Part shown: positions 35,537-47,569 of the stretch, piece after piece
How positions within the stretch are numbered: position 1 is the stretch's first letter
Layout of the letters: the number at the start of each line of letters is the position of its first letter
Source: Oegoconia quadripuncta
Lineage: Eukaryota; Arthropoda; Insecta; Lepidoptera; Autostichidae
Direction: 5' to 3'
DNA: 64,000 nt
Assembly: GCA_949316235.1 (NCBI GenBank)
Contig: OX438749.1
Location: 8,326,914 to 8,390,913, forward strand
Made by a program: the position numbers and the translations under genes
Notes under the pieces: generated by a model
Database searches by the model: none
The model's input: the letters and a program-made list of their open reading frames with translations, nothing else
Told to the model about the DNA's origin: nothing

Positions 35537-38500
35537 ATGATGTCTCTAAAGGTACGTTTTCATTATATGCCACAGCGATAAAAAGTGAATTTATAATTTG
35601 ATAACAACATTGGTTGTTTTATGATGCTGTATAAAGGGGCATTTATATAACATTAAACAACTTAATGGGCCCGGGGAGGTTTAAGTTCCATCCATTCTAA
35701 AAAGGGGCGAGCACCACTCGCGAGAGAACTTTTATCCTGGTATTATTTTACTCCAAAATTATGATTTTTATTATCTAATACTATTTACTAAACTCTATTA
35801 TTATATTGGTAAACGCACTAACTTATTTACCCTCAATTATTTCTATTATAGAAGATCACCAATGTTTCTCAGTATTTTTAATCCGATATATCGAAATTAT
35901 TCAATATTCTGCCTGTTATAATAATAGTCATCGTGTTAGTTCTGGACTGAAAAATTAATTCATTTCATTTCATTTCATAATAATACTATGAAGAGTCACC
36001 TCACAGACTTCAACATCCCATTTTAGACCTCTTATTGTCGACCTTAACTACCTACCTTTTTTTTCTAGATCATACTCAAGTAGGTACACTACAGGGCCTT
36101 AACTAACTCATTTCTAGCAAACAAGGTCACCATTTATTTTTAGCCAATCAGCTGCGAGAAGTTAAACGTTGGCGTCTGTTGTTGTAGAATTTTTTATCAA
36201 TTGTCAGGGAGCAGAGCTTTTGTGAAAATAAAGACGCTAATAAAAAAATTATAATTTCAGATCGTGTCAACCCTCGCTATACTGTCAGTTGTGGCAGCAA
36301 GCGGCGCTGGTGGCTATAGTGGGTATAGCGGAGGATCTGGGTACAGCGGAGGATCTGGTTATAGCGGAGGCTCCGGTAGCCACGGGGGTCCCCAAATACC
36401 TATACTGCGATATGAGAACGTTAACAACGGCGACGGCAATTACAGATACAGGTAATGTTGCCATTCCGATTGATCCACACTTAGGTAAACTAAATTTAGA
36501 CTAGTCTATCCTTTTTTGACTGAGCACACAAAAAGGACGACGTCACATTTTAGTCCTGTCACTTTGTTCAGAAATTAATAACCCCAAATTATTTTAATCA
36601 TTTTTACCCAACTGAGGAGCGGGTTATGTTTTTAATATTTAGTTGTTTATCTAAAACTCTCTAGAAACCTTTGAAGATGATATGTTGGAAGAACTATAGT
36701 GTCATGTCCTTTTTGTGTATTCTTAGTCAAATAAGGATAGACTTGCCTAAATTTAGTTATAAGCGTGTTTCAACCGAATCGGCACCAATGTTCAGCTTTT
36801 TAAGCTACTTTCATTATGTCAAGCAATTTCTTGAAAAAATTCCCGCCATTTAACGAATCTATTCCAGCTGAATCACTCGTGGTGAATTAGCATTCGTTTT
36901 CGATTAGAAAAGTTAAGCAATGTATGGTGCAGTCATTCCTTGGATGGATGACCACTAGCGACATTTTTCTTCCAGTGTTTCCGTTCTCTGGAGGACACGT
37001 TGAACAGTCGATCCCAGTTGTTTTCAAGTAAAGGCAGTCGTCCCGCCAAGTCCTTATAGAGTCCTATAAGGACTGGTTTAACGACCCTATAGTCATAGGG
37101 ACTGTTCCAGTGGCTACCGGACTAACACCACCAACCTCCAGTACATTCTGTGGTGTGCCCTTTATACAGGCAGATAGGCACTGCCTACCTACTTGTCCTA
37201 CAAATATCACTACATGAACAATTTATCAGATTGTACTACTCGTAAAGTAGGTAACAAGTTCAGATTTTGTGCAGTGACTTAAACTTTGCTCGAAATGCAT
37301 TGTCAAGACAGTTGCGAATATAGCTATAAGAATAAGTTATTATTTAGTAGTTGTATTTCTTCTCATTTAATAGGAAGTTTTATCATTCTATACCGACCTT
37401 GTGACAAAACGCTGTGCACGCCACTGAATACATTGGGGTTCATTCCCTCTGGGTCTGGTTCAATGAAAAAATGAACTGAGTGGTTAGGAAGAATTGATTA
37501 TTTTTCGCTGCTTATAAAATATTAGAATTATCTAAAACAGAAGGACAAAACAGAATAATTATAAAAGCGAGTTTGGATGTTTTGTTACTATAAAAAACGC
37601 CATAACGCCTGAACAGGTTTGGATGAATTTTGGTACAGAGATACACTATATCCTGGATTAATATACATTTTGCCCAGAAATTTGAAAAAAATCTTGTGGA
37701 ACGGTAAACTATACAGGCGGAAGGCTAATGATATAAAATCATAGGAACTCATTACCCGGTAGGACATACCATAGGCTCTAATCCTCCGCCGCGCAAAATA
37801 GTACTCGGTGCTGGTTCTCCAATTCCAAGGCTGTGTAAGACTTTTATAGACAAGCATTGTAGTAGACATCTTATCATCATCATCATCCGTTCTACCTCGA
37901 TTGGCGAGTTTTATAAAAATATTTGTTACATATTAACACATTCCGAACAGTGAATCAGTCACATTAGATGTTTTATTGTTAGGTTTATAGGCGTTCAGTG
38001 TCCATAACAGTGTTAATTATTAAGTAATTTATTTTGATAGGTTTTCCCTCATTTTACATAATACGCACTCACGAAAGTTACTAACAAGAAGTTTTTCCAC
38101 AGCTACGAGACAGGCAATGGCATTTCTGCGCACGAGAGCGGTTCGCCCCGCGCTTCAGGCCCCGAGGGTCCCGCAGTGACTGCCGAGGGAGGGTACTCGT
38201 ACCGCGCCCCGGACGGTCAGCAGATCTCTCTCACCTACACTGCCGATGAGAATGGGTTCCATCCTAAAGGCTCGCACATCCCCACCCCTCCGCCAATCCC
38301 AGAGGCTATCTTGCGTTCCCTCGAGTTCAACAGGCAGAATCCATCATCGTAAGTTCGAATTCTTAAATATTTATTTAAAAACTATTAAAATAAATAAATA
38401 CATATCTTTACACATACACACAGCGCCATCTAGTTCCACACTAAGCAACTAGGCTTGTATTATAAAATTAAATACCAAATGGTTGATAAACTAAACAAAT

Positions 38501-38890
38501 ATATTTTTTTTAGTAAATAAATACATATATAAATGAAAAACATCCATAACTCGGGAACACATGTCTGTATTCATCATACAAACATATGCCCCTAGCGGGA
38601 TTCGAACCCGCGACCTTTTGGTATAGCAGCAGAGTTTCTAACCACTACACCAAACAGGTCGTCTCACCCTCTCACAAAAATCACACTCGATATAGATTTT
38701 GTTAACTTTTTCATAAAATTATGCATTACAAAAATAATGATTTTAATTTTTTTTTTATTCCTTGATAACAAAATATTTAGCGTTTACTTGTCAATTCTTT
38801 CTTATTCATCAATTTATAATGCTTTATTCCAGTGGTGACGGCTCTTACAACAGTGGCCGGTACAACAACGGCGGCCACAATCGTTACTAA
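35537..38890 (+). CDS. RR-1 cuticular protein, gene B (4 exons, 169 aa)
   Basis: Second chitin-binding cuticle protein, same strand as gene A. Coding exons: 35537-35551, 36261-36451, 38103-38348, 38833-38890 (TAA at 38888), phases 0, 2, 2 as in A. Two ATGs in tandem open the frame; the first is taken as start. The signal peptide covers about residues 1-19. The linker holds three tandem YSGGSG repeats (24-44). The lead-in [14 protein letters not shown] is at 51-64. The RR-1 core is about 98-123, with Y114, A116, E118, G120, F121 and P123, then [13 protein letters not shown]. The tail is Asn/Gly/Tyr-rich and ends NRY. The RR exon has the same length (246 nt) as in A, while the linker exon is 54 nt shorter. 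Intron 2 holds a 5S-related SINE copy and a Helitron relic; intron 3 holds a tRNA-derived SINE. All junctions and the stop are visible, so the model is firm. Confidence 0.93.
36885..37050 (+). mobile_element. 5S rRNA-derived SINE-like copy 2, intron 2 of gene B
   Basis: AAAGTTAAGCAATGTATGGTG then TCCTTGGATGGATGACCACT, the 5S-like block, preceded by ATTCGTTTTCGATTAG and followed by the same type of tail with CAGTTGTTTTCAAG. Confidence 0.62.
37050..37103. repeat. two consecutive short hairpins in intron 2 of gene B
   Basis: AGTCCTTATA..TATAAGGACT followed by CCCTAT..ATAGGG. Directly follows the 5S-derived copy. Confidence 0.5.
37557..37725 (+). mobile_element. Helitron relic in intron 2 of gene B
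   Basis: Shares the GAGTTTGGATGTTTTGTTAC start block, the TTTGGATGAATTTTGGTA block and the CCTGGATTAATATA block, and ends GGCGGAAGGCTA. Confidence 0.5.
38392..38662 (-). mobile_element. SINE X in intron 3 of gene B
   Basis: Full reverse copy from CACACAGCGCCATCTAGTTC to CCACTACACCAAACAGGTC; box B GGATTCGAACCCGCGACC is intact. Confidence 0.8.
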
Positions 38891-39000
38891 AAAGTCTATT
38901 AAATTCACTTTAGGTGACTAACACTAAACTGCTGCTGCCCTGCAATCTTCATACATGAACTATTTATTTCAACTTCTAATTTATAAGAACTGTTTTAACT

Positions 39001-39006
39001 AATAAA
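39001..39006 (+). terminator. polyadenylation signal of gene B
   Basis: AATAAA 110 bp after the TAA stop, followed by a GT-rich stretch; gives a compact 3' UTR. Confidence 0.75.
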
Positions 39007-39064
39007 GTTTGAGAAATAATATATGAACGTTTTATTGCCAATACCAATTACTTTACCTATTACT

Positions 39065-39350
39065 AAGAAAGCGGCATGTTAAGGTGGTTTAGGCATATTA
39101 TTATAGAACGAATGAGTGAAAGCAGATTAACGAAAGCGTGAAGAAGGGTCGGTAAAGGTCGACCAAGAAGGACGTACGTCAATGACTGATGTACTCACAA
39201 AAGGTCAGGTGCGGTCAACCACTAACCGACGACCGTGTTTGAAGCATTTGATGAGAGTGGAAAAAGCAAAAGTAGTATGTCAGGATTGCTAGTGGAAATC
39301 AATAGTCTCTGCCTACTCCAACGGGAAACAAGAGTGAGCATATGTATGAG
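39065..39350 (+). mobile_element. LINE family T end behind gene B
   Basis: GCATGTTAAGGTGGTTTAGG, AACGAATGAGTGAAAGCAGA, AGTGGAAATCAATAGTCTCT. Close to the copy at 48150. Confidence 0.65.
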
Positions 39351-39579
39351 TATGTACCAATTACTTTGGTCAATTGTACGAATACCTCTCTCTCTCTTAT
39401 ATTTAAGAGCTATGCTCTTGTCGGTGGACTCCTTTCCACACTTCTCTAACAATCCGCTTTTTCTTTGACATCCTGATACGACACGGCACTTGAACTCGCA
39501 TTTATAATATGGTTGGATAATTATTTTTAATTAAATGACCTACTATGGCTTGTCTTGACTAAGATTAAGGTTTATGTGT

Positions 39580-39720
39580 AATATATGAATTGAACCTGGA
39601 ACTCCCGGGCGAGAGGGCGGCAAACGAGCATGCGGGTCACCTGATGGAAAGCAATCACCGCCGCCCAAGGACTCTCCGTCTCCTCCACTGAGCCACCAAC
39701 GCTCTTGTTTTGTTGTTTGA
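39580..39720 (-). mobile_element. retroelement fragment
   Basis: GCATGCGGGTCACCTGATGG and AAGCAATCACCGCCGCCCA form a block I associate with Lepidoptera LINE/SINE elements. The left part looks like a tRNA box B remnant. Confidence 0.45.
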
Positions 39721-39749
39721 ACTTCAATAGTAATGAATTATTGCCACCT

Positions 39750-41500
39750 TCTTCCCAACTGGATTTTTGCACATGGATAGAGTACCTGTCAGTGATAGAA
39801 TAAAAAAAAATCTAAGAAATCGGTAGCTTGCTTTAGTTATAATATACATATTTAGTAATAAAACATAGACTATATGATTAAAATTACCACTTTGTATTAC
39901 ATTGCGTCGGAGAATATACTTAGAACCCCTGTAACTATTTTCAAAAAAATCGAGCAATAACTCCTTTATTAATTATGAAAAATTTCACCGAGGCCAAATA
40001 TTAAACTATTGTTAGAAAATATAAAGTAGCTATTAATTAATTTTTTAGAAAATAGTTTTAGAAGATCTTAACCATTGACGTTGAACAATAAGAGTGCTGC
40101 TCAGATCGGCAAGGCAGCAACGCATGACAACAATTTAAATCTTGCTTAGTATTTTCCAATGAGGATAAACATAGCAACAATGTACTTTCATGTTCCCTCC
40201 CATTTGTAACGCAATAGAAGAATGTAAATCGCAATTTAATCAGACGGATGCTTTTTATTTAATTCATGAATTTCTGAACGAGGAATGCAATACGAGAACA
40301 TACTTGCTGGAATTTTATCTGTCTTGATACATTTTTTTTATTTTGTCTGAATACATTACGAGGTGAGAATGCCCCTGAATATGAACGACTTTCGTTATGG
40401 AAGCAACTATGAAATAGGTATGGAAACGACGAGACGATTATTTCAACTTTTTACTTAACTGCCACAGGTAGTAACGGTAATATTTGGGATATCTCTGACC
40501 ACTCCATTTGGGATAAAATTGTTACTCTGCGATCACCATAATATTGATTAAGTGTTGTGGGTACATAAAATACAAAGGTTAAGTCTAAATAACATGATTT
40601 ACAAACGAGATATATCTATATATACGTCTATATCAGCTTTCAACGCCTTTGAACATTTCGTATAGGTATTCCTTCCTATTTGAATAGTCAATAAAGCGGT
40701 CAGAAGTTGTATCTTAGCAAATCTAATTTGTATGTAAGTAACAGTCCATCTAGTCATTTAACGTGGATTTTAAGCACACTTCAAGGCCTTTTGACGATAA
40801 ATTAGTTATGAAAATGGAGTACAGTCCCAATGGAGGAAAGACGAGTCCTTTTAAAAGCCTGTGAATACTTTAGGAACGTATAGGTACCCACTAAAAATGT
40901 AACATAAATCATAATGAACAATGAAATTGTTAAAAATCTCTGCTATTTGATACGATGTACGCTGGATGTAGTGCCGAAAGTTCCGCGCTTCTATTGTTAC
41001 GTGAAACGAACGGGTGATTTGGTTGGGTTATATTTTAATAGCATTTACAAATATTTATGTTGGTCATTAGTGAAACTGAAAGGGTATCTAATGAGACGAA
41101 CTAGAGATACTTCCAGAATGCAAGGAACTTCTACGAGATGAGGAATCGAACCAGACATTTTCCGTGTGGAAGCCGAGATAATCGACAAGCTACAAAAATC
41201 GTTAAAGGACCATTTACCTTCTTACTACAATACCTTGGAATTTTATTTCACATAGAATGTTCTATAACATCTTATTTTACGGCTTTAATATCTAGTATAT
41301 TTGCTTGAAACCGGAGTTAAGCAGAATTAATTACTATTACCTACTTTTGTAGGTCAAAGTTTGTAGGTAACTGAACATGATTATGTATTAGAACTGCAAT
41401 AAAATAACTAAACGTGCTCAACACTCATTATCCTCGGGTACGGGAAGACTCGTCTCGACTCGTACTTGGTCGTATTATTTTTAATTTAGAAAAAAAAACG
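39750..41500. other. intergenic between genes B and C
   Basis: Apart from the family U scrap at 40475-40525, nothing recognised between the two convergent 3' ends. Confidence 0.4.
40475..40525 (+). repeat. repeat family U fragment
   Basis: TAATATTTGGGATATCTCTG then ACCACTCCATTTGGGATAAA, only the 3' part of the family. Confidence 0.5.
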
Positions 41501-41524
41501 TCATTCATAAAGAGAATTATAACA

Positions 41525-41530
41525 TTTATT
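41525..41530 (-). terminator. polyadenylation signal of gene C
   Basis: TTTATT on the plus strand reads AATAAA on the minus strand, 105 bp after the gene C stop, the same spacing as in gene B. Confidence 0.72.
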
Positions 41531-41634
41531 CATAAATTACAGTTGCACATAAATTATTGACACAATTTATCAATTGATATCACAGTCCACGCCTTTGTAT
41601 GCATTTATAGTATACTCATACTATCTTGTATGTG

Positions 41635-44600
41635 TTAGTAATGATTGTTACGTCCTGCTGCATAGGCGCCATCATCCCTGAAAATGGAAATAAATGATAA
41701 TTAACTACTAATTATATAATATGAAACTCTAGCTTTCTGCACGAGGATTTATTGACATGTAATTAAGTTATCGCGGACAAAGTCTCCTCCTTTTTGGAAG
41801 TTCGTTAAATGTTGTTTCCTTCTCCAGGTCCCAAGCTGCACATTTGCCAAATTTCAATACGATCGGTTCTGCAGTTTTCAAAGTCGGAGAAAATCAAAGT
41901 TGGTTTATTTTGTGGGTAACAGGGTAGGTACACTTGAACTAGTCAGATTTTAATTTTTTTAAGTTAATGCTTTGTCAAAAGGCAATTTTTACCCTGAGAA
42001 GAACGAGCAAGACTCGAGGGGTTGCTCTTTTTAAAAACAAATTTTTATATTACCAAAAGGCACAATCATATTTCATTATTAATTATGAAATAGCCTGGCA
42101 TGCGAACGAGCTGGTTATGTCCTTTGTATGGTTTTATTGAAAGGAAGATTTTGTATATCAACAGGAGCGTTATTGAAAAAGCGTATACATAACCCTTTGA
42201 ATAAATTTCTGACTTTGCGGACAGACAGACAATACTTTCGCGTTTAATAGTGTGGATATAGATATACAATGCTGTGTCCTTTACTGTAAACAAAAACTTT
42301 AATTAACTTGCAATTGGATGCTTGCAAGTGAGTCAAAAGTGCGGTTTAATTTTACTCTGCAAGAGATTGTGGTTTAGTCTGGGAGAAGTTGGTTCAGTTT
42401 ACAGAGCTGAGCTCTACATGCATTACGTGCCGGAAACATAAAGCGGTTAGAAATCTACCCTATTTTATGTAAACAACTATCATGTAACATAAAGATAACT
42501 TGTTCGTTAAAAAATCGTAACATTTAAGCACATCATAAATTGAGATTTCCTGATGAAATTTAAAATTTTTCAATTATAGATATGCAGTGAGATTTTCAAA
42601 CCGGTCTTGTTTGTGGTATGTCGTCTCCACAGAACAAATAATCGTACCGCCAAAAATTGGTACAACTAAATTCACTTTATATGGAACTACCCTGATCGCA
42701 TACCTTGTTTCAAACATGAAATCGGTTCACAACTGGTGGATATATCGTGGAAGATAAATAAAAAGAATCAGTAGAAATCTGCTATCTACGACCCAGCGTA
42801 GTGATTGTGCCGAAGCCACTTGTGATAATTGGCAACATTTATATTGAACCCTATGGTGGTAAATCCCATCACACAAAAAATAATCATCAAAATCAGTTAA
42901 TAATTGACAAAGGTATTGCGTAACAAATGCACAGAAAAACAACAGTCGAATTGAGAACCTCCTCCATTTCTAAAGTCGTTAAAAATCCATTTAAGTCGCT
43001 CTTCAGTAGGCTTAAATCCAGAATAGGCTCTCTTGTTACTTACGAAGGATTTTGCCTATTGAACTCAAGGGAGCGCAGGATCTCCTCGGGGATGGGTGGC
43101 GGTGTGGGGAGATGGGAGCCCACGGGGTGGAAGCCGTTCTCATCAGCGGTGTAGGTTAGGGAGAACTGCTGACCGTCGGGAGCGCGGTACGAGAACCCCC
43201 CCTCCGCCGTCACTGCTGGGCCCTCAGGGCCTGGAGCGCGGGGCGAACCGCTCTCGTGCGCAGAAATGCCATTGCCGTCATAGCTGAAACGAGAAGGTAT
43301 CTTAGATCCCTTTTTGTTTAGTTGTTGGCTTATCTCTTATCACGTTTTAACTTATTAATTAGTTTTTTTAGTTTAAATATTTATATCTAACAAGACAAGC
43401 AAACGCAACATTCTATTATAGAGATCTCTAGAAAAAGGGTAAAAAAAGATTTTCGGTGACCATAATAGGGACCATATTGTGTCTTCTTTTAGGTTCCTAT
43501 ATGTATGACCGTGTCTCGCAGTTGGAGAGAACTAAATACAAACTCCTCATTTTTTTTTTCTTAATTTTGTCAGAATATTATAAGACATAATCTAAGCAAA
43601 ACCTGAACTAGGAATTTTTCGGCTGCCTTAAGAAAATTTGCATAACGGATTGTACTAGTTTTCTCGTTCTTTGAACAGTTCCCACCTATGGGATTAGCAT
43701 CAACAATGACATAAGCCCTTTACCCACACTTAGATATACAGGATGAATTTGAATTCGTGTAATTCCTGTTTACTGGTAAACCCGAATTCGATAAAAAAAA
43801 ATCGATTACCCATACAAAGTAACCATTCTGAAAACACCTTTAGTATGGAAGCCCAACAATATCCGGCTGATTACGGCTCCATAGCCGTAACTAGCAACCA
43901 TTTGCTAGTGAAAAGTTGTTCTTAATCAGGAGTGGAGACACCGGCAGAAAATTGTTGGAATTGCATACTAAAGTTGGTTTCAGAATGGTTTACTTTGTAA
44001 TAAATCGAATTTTTTTTGATCGAATTCGATTATGGTGCCTTGGGGAAAGTTGTGCGTAATCAGGAGTGGCTTCACCAGTTAATGGGAATTACACGAATTC
44101 AAATTTACCCTGTAAAGATAGAAGGCTTCTATATCGGGCTGTTGTAGGAAACGACGGGTCATGCTAATCCCCTAGATAAACATATTATTAGCTTGATTAG
44201 ATTCAATTATATTGTTTCTGCTAAGGTATTTAGTTGTCAACTAGAAAGTGACCCAAATCCGCTACATTTAAAAGTAACGAATTTACATACCTGAATCGAT
44301 AATTTCCATCGCCATTGTTTATGTTTTCAAATCGGGAAGGCCCACCACTGTATGCGCCCGCGCCGCCTGCTCCGTGCACTAGATGGTCTAAACGATCACC
44401 CGACACTGCGGCTACCAATGCTGCTGCGAAGATGAGGGTCTGGAAAGAAAATATTAGACACATTAGAGAAGCTGAAATAAAAAGTCCGCGTCTGTCAACC
44501 CTGTGGGTGACGTCCTACGTTTCATACATTTCAGTTGGGTGGGTATTGAACTTTTGTATATGAAACAGCAGATTATTTTCTCGATTTCACAGTTGGTCTT

Positions 44601-45923
44601 ATAGTGAAAGTTGTTCAGTTTGATGGTACTCGTATGTACAACCATACAAAATTAAGATAGTGAATACAAAATCACCAAGTGTAAGCACAATTGGTACTTC
44701 TCAATTCGTAGGTATAAAACACAAATTTATTCAAATATTATACACCTCACTTCGCGAATTAGTCAAGTGTAATTCTTCAGTTTGCATATAATCCAGTCAG
44801 CGAAATGGCAGAGGTATATTACATTAATTCCTCTGTCATTGAAATTTTGTAGTATAAGTATTGTAAAGTAGAGCAAATCTTTACCGGATGAGTATTTTTA
44901 CCATAAGGAAAAAAATAGAGCATACCTATTAGGTAAGTGAAATAGAAGGTATTGGCATAGGCAGTTTATTTATTTTTTTCAAACTATCATCGAAGCGTTC
45001 GCCAGCCGGAGATTGATATGCGACTGGCTGGAGTCGTAGGGTTCCTATCGTGCGAAATTTATTTTAAACTCATATTTTCTCCAATTTTTATTTAAGTTAA
45101 TGATGTAATTATGTGGAATAGGCTACAAACGAGACCGTCAAATAACACAACGATATTCGATTATGGTTTAGAAAAAACTAAATAATTAAACTACCTATGC
45201 CAATACCTTATATTTCTCTTACCTAATTATACCCTATTTTGTTCTTGCGATAAAAAAAAATATCCGAATAAAAAAAAATTTCACACTACAAAATTTTCCC
45301 GACTGAGGAATTATTGTCAGGGTCGGCGTACAAAGAAAATATTTGTCGATTAAGCTAAAAAGGGGGCTGTATGCTATAACACAGATATAAAACAGCGTTG
45401 TTGTCGACTCCGCATACAAACGTAGTATCATTTTCACTTGCAAATGACAAGAACAATCGTAATAAAATTGAATATGCACATATTGTGGTAAATATCTATC
45501 GGAGTATAATTGGACGAGCTTTATAGAATATTTAATTCTATTGGAAATAATAAACTAGATCAAAATATTCTATACAAAATTTCAATCAGTTCTCATTCAA
45601 TTTGTGTTTATTTTACTGTTTTAAATGACAATCCTAGATATTTTATTTTATAACACAATTTTTACTACATTCTACATTTGTATGGGGACTCGAGCTTACA
45701 CCAGCCTTTGTGTCTTAGGGACCAAGTCAAATAAAATAATAAAAAACAACACAATCAACTACTTAAAATCAAGCACTCACTGTACACGATAATAAAAAGT
45801 CTTTAAGAACCCTTTTACGCATATCTCAAAGGAAAATTCTTTGTTTCTTTACGCCGAGTCCCTAGACGTGAAACAATTGAATTGAATATTGTCCTGTCTC
45901 GGATTCCTTACCAAAGTCGACAT
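41635..45923 (-). CDS. RR-1 cuticular protein, gene C (4 exons, 147 aa)
   Basis: Third cuticle protein, facing gene B tail to tail. Coding exons in order of translation: 45923-45912, 44439-44291, 43283-43044, 41677-41635 (TAA at 41637-41635). Phases are 0, 2, 2. The first exon is only four codons (MSTL). The signal peptide is about residues 1-18. The linker is short (27-40) and lacks the long Gly repeats of A and B. The lead-in is [10 protein letters not shown] (40-49). The RR-1 core is about 82-107, with Y98, A100, E102, G104, F105 and P107. The tail ends NNHY. The RR exon is 240 nt instead of 246: one residue is missing after the lead-in (YDGNG instead of YETGNG) and one of the two serines before the last intron is gone. 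Neither loss shifts the frame or touches the RR core. Introns contain two inverted-repeat elements and a LINE tail. Confidence 0.92.
41930..42225 (-). mobile_element. LINE V 3' fragment in intron 3 of gene C
   Basis: Shares CCTGAGAAGAACGAGCAAGA, GGTTGCTCTTTTTAAAA and AGGAAGATTTTGTATATCAAC with the other V copies; internally deleted. Confidence 0.65.
43739..44112. mobile_element. Tc1/mariner-type MITE in intron 2 of gene C
   Basis: Ends CAGGATGAATTTGAATTCG and, reversed, CAGGGTAAATTTGAATTCG, with TA on both sides. 374 bp with inverted repeats of about 30-40 bp and further internal symmetry. Non-coding. Confidence 0.78.
44927..45229. mobile_element. MITE in intron 1 of gene C
   Basis: Inverted repeats of about 50 bp: AGAAGGTATTGGCATAGGCA on the left and, reversed, TAAGGTATTGGCATAGGTAG on the right. 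TACC stands on both sides (44923-44926, 45230-45233). A hairpin GCCAGCC..GGCTGG sits in the interior. Confidence 0.72.
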
Positions 45924-45979
45924 GGTAAGTGTTGTTGGTAGACGATAATAGTGGATGCTGCTCTAAGCGAGTACAAACT

Positions 45980-46053
45980 TAGACAATACTGCTTTCGGGG
46001 ATGTTCGAGTTATATACTAGCGGTGTACGCTTGCCCTTTTCGGTTGCCACACT
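45980..46053 (-). promoter_or_regulatory. gene C core promoter with shared upstream element
   Basis: On the minus strand, TATATA at 46017-46012 lies about 90 bp before the ATG, with the start expected near 45985. Upstream, GCAACCGAAAAGGGCAA (46047-46031) matches the gene A element with one base missing. An AAGTGTG-like stretch just before it corresponds to the CAAGGTGAA part in A and B. Confidence 0.72.
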
Positions 46054-46670
46054 TTGCTCGTATTGTTGATATGCCGAGCTTTGGTGCAAATCATGAGAAC
46101 CTACGCTCTTGAGAATGCAAAACAATTCTAAAGGATTATTCGTAGAATTTGATAGGTATTAATCACTACTTTGATGAAATAATAATGAAGATGATTCATA
46201 CCTTTTGCTTTAATACCTTTTATCATATTTTCTCCATAAATTTATTAGCTGTGTATTCAAGGACCATAAAAGTTACTTTAGGCAAGCATTCATTTAGCTT
46301 TTAATCAATGCTTCTTTCTCGAACTGCAAAATTAAGTTTGTTGTTTGTTGCACATCTGCACCACAACTTTAATGTCAGGTGTCAGGGTGGCGAGTGTTGG
46401 AAACTTGAGCTTTTTGCAGAAATAATAAGACATATTATTGTTTGAATCTTCTTAATTCACAAAAGCATTTTCGTAGTCGGTAATTGATAACGATTACTTA
46501 TAGAACTACACTAAAACAACTGATAATACGGTACACTCTATGCCTGAGTTCTTCGAGCCGGTTTTTATCTATGCTATCTGGATGAGAAAGAATCAAGAAA
46601 GAAGTTTTTATAGTATTCTCCCGTTCATTTGTACAAATCCGGCCTGCATTTGAACATAGCTATGGACGAT

Positions 46671-46990
46671 TTTTTTTAGGCACAACGGGTTAGCACTTGC
46701 CTCAATCACATCTGATGTTAAGTGAAAAGGAGGCCGAAGGTGGAAGCGTACTGACCCCATCTTATTTGGGGAATTGGCTATCTTATCTCTGACAATCGGA
46801 ACACAACAATGCTTTTAAAACTGCTGTTTGGCAGCAGAATTAGATAAGATGGTGGTAGCTAGCTACGCGGACATTTAAAGTGCCCTACCACCAACCAAAC
46901 CGAGTACTAAACAAGTACCCCGCTGGGGATCGAACCCGTAACCTCTGATTCGTAAACCCTAATGTTATTTACATTGAGCCACGGATGCGG
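46671..46990 (-). mobile_element. SINE Z, full copy
   Basis: Reverse copy from AGGCACAACGGGTTAGCAC to GAGCCACGGATGCGG. It lies about 600 bp upstream of the gene C promoter. Confidence 0.78.
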
Positions 46991-47569
46991 ATCTTACCAC
47001 AGGTAGGTGTTTCAAAAAGTGGATATCTCGCGCGTGGACCGAATTCCAAAACCAGTTACTCAAAATAAACTATGCGATAACAAAAGGTATCTTTTGGCAC
47101 GTTCTAAAAGAATCGTAAATGAAAACGAACGTTTTTAGAGGAAAATCGAAAAGGTCAACAGAAACCCTCGCAAAGGTCAATGATCTGGGAGCGGCGAGCA
47201 TTGGTCATCCTTGTGGATGGAGTTTCCCTGTACTCAGCCGTTATGGACGATAAACAATTTGGCGAAGCCCAATTCAATATTTACTCAAGTGAACACCGAA
47301 ACCTTTTTACGAAAAGTTTCTTAGTGTTTCTTGACTTTTTTACGCTTCAAAAATGGACATAGACACAACACGTCTCGCATTTATTATAGAAAATTACGAT
47401 ATTATAGAAAAATACGAGTAAGAGCTCATCGTGTGAGTGTATCGATAGAATAGTTTTGGTCATTTGGAATTCTGCTAATTATATTAGACCATTGGCTTTC
47501 CATTGACTTTTAAAGTATTTTGCTTTTCGATATTTTGCAAGTTCATCATCATGAACAGTTTTATACTAA

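Noticed and set aside
36119..36130. ACAAGGTCA in intron 1 of gene B as an FTZ-F1 site
   Set aside because: A single short match in an intron is expected by chance; not supported by A or C.
36264..36504. Frame 36289-36504 (+) over gene B exon 2
   Set aside because: Out-of-frame reading of the Gly-Ser-Tyr repeat exon.
42927..43287. Plus-strand open frames over the RR exon of gene C
   Set aside because: Shadows of the minus-strand exon; they carry no family pattern.
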